A stretch of 18,248 nucleotides of DNA. It comes from Nitrospiraceae bacterium. GTDB lineage: Bacteria; Nitrospirota; Nitrospiria; Nitrospirales; UBA8639. Shown in pieces: positions 14,942-18,248 of the stretch. The stretch is taken from assembly GCA_003523945.1 (NCBI GenBank), contig DOFS01000016.1, forward strand, positions 1-18,248, read 5' to 3'. How positions within the stretch are numbered: the first letter of the stretch is position 1; each line of letters opens with the position of its first letter. The position numbers and the translations under genes were made by a program. The notes below the pieces were generated by a model. The model saw only the letters and a program-made list of their open reading frames with translations. It searched no databases and had not been told where the DNA came from.

Positions 14942-15325
14942 ATGAGCAAAACGCATTGAAAGCCTTACGGACCATACGAAGGCTCATATCTCAGTTTTTA
15001 CGACGCAAGCCAAGATGCAAGAGGATATCATTTCGGACAGGGTCTCAGGGGTAAAATAGCCCCTCCTACTCCGAGAGGCTTGAAATCTCTCGCTTGGTGG
15101 TCTCCGGATCGACCCAAACGGTTGCGAATTATTCGTCGTATGCGGGACCAAGACCTTAATGAAATTCTACGCCTCAGAAGAAAAGGAGAAGGCTCAACTT
15201 TCTCGAACCCGTCACACTCATCGACTGAGCATCAGCGATCGTGGAATGACGGGGATCAGGAGCCATTCAAAGGAGAGTCTGAGGAGCAAAGAGCATCTCG
15301 CATGCACAACCTTCGAGTAGCGTGA
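14942..15325 (+). pseudogene. ORF interrupted by an in-frame TGA at codon 6
   Basis: ATG 14942 has AAGGAG ten bases upstream and reads MSKTH, then TGA (14957-14959). The same frame then stays open for 121 more codons to 15325, starting KPYGPYEGSYLSFYDASQDA and continuing into a Trp/Arg-rich middle and a polar tail. I do not recognise the product. Possibilities are a nonsense mutation (for example from TGG), stop-codon readthrough, or a leader peptide followed by an unrelated open frame. Directly after the TGA, AGCCTT and AAGGCT (extended by CG/CG across a bulged A) form a hairpin with a seven-base loop. The only alternative start in the long part is a TTG at 15080 without RBS. Coding status is moderate at best. 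Confidence 0.35.
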
Positions 15326-15474
15326 TTGACTCGCGTCAGTTTTTCCACACTCCTTTCCCTGTCAGAGGATAGACATCTTATTCAATGTTCCACAAGAATT
15401 TTAACCACGTGATTCCAAAGCCTCCTTCCCGATCAGTAGGGCACCCATCAGCAGAAGCACACGCTTCAACTTGC

Positions 15475-16245
15475 TCAATATCCGGCAAACCCTTCAGTGC
15501 GAATGTCAACTTGGCGAACGCCAGCGTTCTTGAGCATCGTGCGTAAGCCTTTCACCATGGACGGTGGGCCCACAACATAGTAGAGGGGAGATTCAATCCC
15601 TTGTAAATGCCTGGTCAGCATCGCGTGGTCCAGATACCCTGTCTCCCCTGTCCAGGAACCGTCGGACTCTTCTATTTGGGTCATCGTAGCCACGAAGGTG
15701 TAGCTGGGGATCTTCCTCTGAAGATCCTGGAGTTCATCAAGAAACGGCGCATCTTCCGGATGGCGATTCGAGTAAAAGAGCTCAAGGCGATGGGGAAGGT
15801 GTTGCACAGCGGCTTGCACCAACATGCTCCGGAAAGGTGTGATCCCAATTCCACCGGCAAGCAGAACCAGCGGTCTCGCTGAACTCTCAGGCAACGTGAA
15901 GTTTCCTAAGGGGCCTTTAATATTGACCATGGTTCCGAAAGGCATCCTCAGTAATACGCGCTTAAAGGCGGTATCCCGCAATCGGGTCACGACCATGAGG
16001 CGCTCCTCCGACGGCGCGCTGGCGATGGTAAAGGCTCGGGTGTTGCCTTCTGAGTCTGTTTCCGGTGGGTCAGGAAGCATGAGATCGATAAACTGGCCGG
16101 CTTTGAATGTGAAGCCTGATGGTCGTTCAAAAGAGAAGGCCATCGTCCTTTGGGCCACTTCACGACGTGCGATCAATCTGACACGATACCTTGCTTCGAT
16201 GGCGTTCAGACTCGCTTCTTGATCTTTACCCGCTACCTCGTTCAT
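15475..16245 (-). CDS. FNR-like FAD/NAD(P)-binding oxidoreductase
   Basis: A 256-residue soluble flavoprotein of the ferredoxin-NADP+ reductase superfamily, moving electrons between NAD(P)H and a partner. The FAD domain (about 18-118) has AGQFIDLMLPD and the FAD-binding R70-A-F-T73. The NAD(P) domain has GGIGITP (131-137), GPPSM (226-230) and the C-terminal EGFAGY (251-256), where E/F stack near the flavin. No [2Fe-2S] domain is attached, so an external partner (ferredoxin or another protein) is expected; none is encoded nearby. ATG 16245 has AGGAG eight bases upstream. It lies 70 nt after the DUF488 gene on the same strand and converges with the interrupted ORF on the other side. The exact partner is unknown. 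Confidence 0.88.
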   Translation of the reverse strand: MNEVAGKDQEASLNAIEARYRVRLIARREVAQRTMAFSFERPSGFTFKAGQFIDLMLPDPPETDSEGNTRAFTIASAPSEERLMVVTRLRDTAFKRVLLRMPFGTMVNIKGPLGNFTLPESSARPLVLLAGGIGITPFRSMLVQAAVQHLPHRLELFYSNRHPEDAPFLDELQDLQRKIPSYTFVATMTQIEESDGSWTGETGYLDHAMLTRHLQGIESPLYYVVGPPSMVKGLRTMLKNAGVRQVDIRTEGFAGY

Positions 16246-16315
16246 TGTGTGATCTCCTTTCTTCGCATGACCAACGCAGCGTCAGGGCGGTCAGCTATTC
16301 CCTTGCAAAGCGCGC

Positions 16316-16669
16316 CTACGCCAACTCTTCCAGGAGTTCTTTCAAAACCACCGCTTGGTTATGCTCCTCGTCGGCGGCACCATACAGGAGGGTGAGCGTA
16401 TTTTGACGTGAAAGCCCTGCAAGCTCTTTGAGCGCTTCCCTCGGTTCGGCGGAGGAAAGCTCTTTCCGATACCGCTCCTTGAAGACCTCCCATTTGTCCG
16501 GATCATGGTCGAACCATTTCCGGAGAGAACTGCTCGGCGCTAAATCCTTCCGCCATGCTGCAAGACTCGCCTGCTCTTTGCTTATCCCCCGCGGCCAGAT
16601 CCGGTCCACCAGGATTCTGGTCCCATCGCGCGAACTCGGCTCACAATAGACACGTTTGATTCGTATCAT
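16316..16669 (-). CDS. DUF488 (YeaO-like) family protein
   Basis: A 117-residue cytoplasmic protein matching the YeaO branch of DUF488 along its length. Typical segments are IRIKRVYCEPSSRDGTRILV, DRIWPRGISKEQASLAAWRKDLAPSSSLRKWFDHDP (in pieces, about 22-57) and LTLLYGAADEEHNQAVVLKELL near the C-terminus. The biochemical role of this family is not established. It sits between the transaldolase-family gene (52 nt upstream) and the FNR-like gene (70 nt downstream), all on the minus strand, so one transcript is likely. ATG 16669 has only a weak purine-rich RBS. Confidence 0.9.
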   Translation of the reverse strand: MIRIKRVYCEPSSRDGTRILVDRIWPRGISKEQASLAAWRKDLAPSSSLRKWFDHDPDKWEVFKERYRKELSSAEPREALKELAGLSRQNTLTLLYGAADEEHNQAVVLKELLEELA

Positions 16670-16721
16670 GGTTTCACTTTTTCAAGGAATGAATGCTAAT
16701 TCCATTTCCCCACTCTGTCTT

Positions 16722-18014
16722 CTACAAATACCGCCTCATTTCCCGATCCATGTCCTCCTGATATTTCTCAAAGTCTGCATCGGCAAGCAGGCTGTACAAG
16801 GTGTCCAATGACAACTTCATCGTGAATGAATCTTCCAGGTCCGGGATTTTCCCACCACGCATGGCCAGCCATTCGTGGTCATTGGGGGCATAGAACAGAT
16901 CTCCAAATCCGGCTTCTTCAAACCGTCGTACCAAATGATCGCCGTCCTCAAGGTCTTGATATTCGATGGTCCTCCTATACTCAAGGAGGAACTCCACAAA
17001 TTCGGGTTCGACCGTGTATAGCCTGGCGATACGATCAGCCCCCAATTTCGCGACGATGTTGTCCGGAATTCCAAGGCGATCTTTGTACGAGGTGCCGAGG
17101 CGACTCTCGATGGAGCTGGGGATCACTTCATCTTGGCCGAGAAACTCCTGAAGAACCTTGCATGGTACGGTATAGACATCGCACCCAGCGGTATGAAGAA
17201 AACTTCGCCAGTCACGCAGACTCGCGACGATAAGCTGAGTTTGAACTCCGGGATTGTGCCTGAGCCGCAGGAGGATCCGCTGCGCTTCCAGGCACACGTG
17301 GGCGCCGAGCAGCTCGGCTTTGAGTCCCTGGTCCAGCCGTCCCATGAAAATATTCGTTCGCGTGACATTGGACAACAGCGCCGCGGCGACAACCTGTCTG
17401 GCTGAAAAGGTGGATGTAAAATTCACCGGGATGCCTTCGTCCTCCAAGTCCCGGGCGACCAGAAAGCACCCCGGAGCATGTGGGGCAAACGGAACTTTTA
17501 CGAGGACGCTCGAGACCATTTGTCGCAACGAACGGCCGATCTCCTTCGCTTTTTTTACATCGTGTACCAATCCCATGTGGATCTGTAGACTCACTTCCCA
17601 CGAACGACCGCTCGAGAATGCCCGCACCATGTCGGTGCCGATCCTCCCGGAGACAATGCTGTAGAGCAACGGGAGGAGTTCCCCTTGGGAGAACCCCTGC
17701 TCTCGTTCGCGAAGGTGCTGTGCCCATTCGGCGGTGGCGTTCCGTTCGAGGTATTGGTGGATGACCTTGGCCATTAGCGGCTGGTTCACAGTGTTGCCAT
17801 CGATCTCTTCAAGTATGGTCTCCTGATCAACCGTCAAAACCTTCACTAATTCTTGCGGACTTGCCGTATCGGCATAAAAATGTGCGGTTCCCGCTTTTTT
17901 CAACGCTGCCAATAAAGGAGAACTGGTAAGCTCCGGGTTCGCGGCCAAACCGTGGGATTGCCCTAGGGCGATGAAGACGTCATAAACTGATAAAGACTGT
18001 TGTCGGGTGCTCAT
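16722..18014 (-). CDS. Transaldolase-family protein with C-terminal extension
   Basis: A 430-residue enzyme with a transaldolase core (about residues 40-295), expected to transfer dihydroxyacetone units between sugar phosphates in the pentose phosphate pathway. Active-site landmarks are D49 (HFYADTAS), IDGNTVNQP (71-79), Schiff-base lysine K173 (VLVKVPFAP), VNFTSTFS (197-204), NIFMGRLDQ with R226, and VASLR (263-267). The core thus keeps the Arg and Lys that the 5639-6232 protein partly lost. It has an N-terminal addition and about 130 extra C-terminal residues (SYKDRLGIPDNIVAKLGADR onward, very acidic near the end) that I cannot assign to a domain. ATG 18014 follows AAAGGTG. It heads the set with DUF488 and the FNR-like gene. 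Catalysis is likely, substrate unproven. Confidence 0.82.
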   Translation of the reverse strand: MSTRQQSLSVYDVFIALGQSHGLAANPELTSSPLLAALKKAGTAHFYADTASPQELVKVLTVDQETILEEIDGNTVNQPLMAKVIHQYLERNATAEWAQHLREREQGFSQGELLPLLYSIVSGRIGTDMVRAFSSGRSWEVSLQIHMGLVHDVKKAKEIGRSLRQMVSSVLVKVPFAPHAPGCFLVARDLEDEGIPVNFTSTFSARQVVAAALLSNVTRTNIFMGRLDQGLKAELLGAHVCLEAQRILLRLRHNPGVQTQLIVASLRDWRSFLHTAGCDVYTVPCKVLQEFLGQDEVIPSSIESRLGTSYKDRLGIPDNIVAKLGADRIARLYTVEPEFVEFLLEYRRTIEYQDLEDGDHLVRRFEEAGFGDLFYAPNDHEWLAMRGGKIPDLEDSFTMKLSLDTLYSLLADADFEKYQEDMDREMRRYL

Positions 18015-18179
18015 AGTTCACCTTTGCTGTCGGTTGTCTCAAATTGCTCCACAAGACCACCATATTTGATACAGAATTTTGAGTTCACTTTACGCCTGAC
18101 CCTTCCCAGCTGGTCTTTCTCCATTTCCACGAAACATCATTGATCAGGTATTGCCATCAATCCCATCCAAACGAAGCGG

Positions 18180-18248
18180 CTAAAGATTCATGCGAAGCCG
18201 GACCACCCGTCCAACAATTTCCTGGTGACTCATGAGATACGCGTCCTT
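18180..18248 (-). CDS. C-terminal end of a minus-strand gene, partial
   Basis: The last 22 codons read KDAYLMSHQEIVGRVVRLRM, then NL and TAG (18182-18180). The composition looks like protein, and the frame is open to the window edge. It lies 165 nt upstream of the transaldolase-family gene on the same strand, so it could be the preceding operon member. The fragment is too short to identify and could be a chance open frame. Confidence 0.35.
   Translation of the reverse strand, partial: KDAYLMSHQEIVGRVVRLRMNL

Overview
The window reads as a piece of a Nitrospira-type nitrite-oxidising bacterium (phylum Nitrospirota). The main evidence is the left edge: 931 codons of the catalytic subunit of nitrite oxidoreductase (nxrA, minus strand), which match the periplasmic Nitrospira type from start to end without a frameshift. 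The second line of evidence is a large cytochrome bd-like membrane protein upstream, of the kind known from Nitrospira. Base composition is moderate, about half G+C by eye. There are no tRNA or rRNA genes, insertion sequences or CRISPR arrays that I can support.

Layout. (1) 1-5163, minus strand: bd-like oxidase, a 62-residue single-helix membrane protein, then nxrA, in transcription order. This is a probable nitrite-respiration operon that continues off the left edge, probably to nxrB. (2) 5639-8244, minus: a divergent, C-terminally short transaldolase-fold protein, an 860-bp gene-poor stretch, and a superoxide dismutase-hemerythrin gene pair. (3) 8977-9399, minus: rnk. (4) 9806-11937, plus: an OmpR-family response regulator and its histidine kinase, overlapping by 4 bp. 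(5) 12086-14287, plus: two transcription units, each headed by the same unusual promoter. One carries a 64-residue ORF and a 112-residue unknown protein; the other carries a mannose-1-phosphate guanylyltransferase-like enzyme. (6) 14542-15325, plus: a 54-residue membrane peptide and an ORF interrupted by an in-frame TGA. (7) 15475-18014, minus: a 430-residue transaldolase-family enzyme, a DUF488 protein and an FNR-type flavoprotein. The last codons of another minus-strand gene sit at the right edge.

The most striking signal is a pair of near-identical promoters at 12086-12139 and 13234-13287. Each has one inverted ATGAA and three TTCAT/TTCAC half-sites in exact 11-bp register, then exactly 10 nt, then a TAYAGT -10 box with no -35 box. 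This is the geometry of activator-dependent promoters bound by OmpR/PhoB-family regulators, and such a regulator is encoded 1.6 kb upstream. I infer a local regulon.

A second signal is a shared hairpin element (CCACG-loop-CGTGG) on the minus strand. It lies about 270 nt upstream of both the bd-like oxidase start and the first transaldolase start; the copy before the oxidase can also fold in a competing way. Functionally the region combines nitrite oxidation and oxygen reduction (region 1), oxidative-stress defence (region 2) and sugar-phosphate and redox metabolism (regions 2, 5 and 7).
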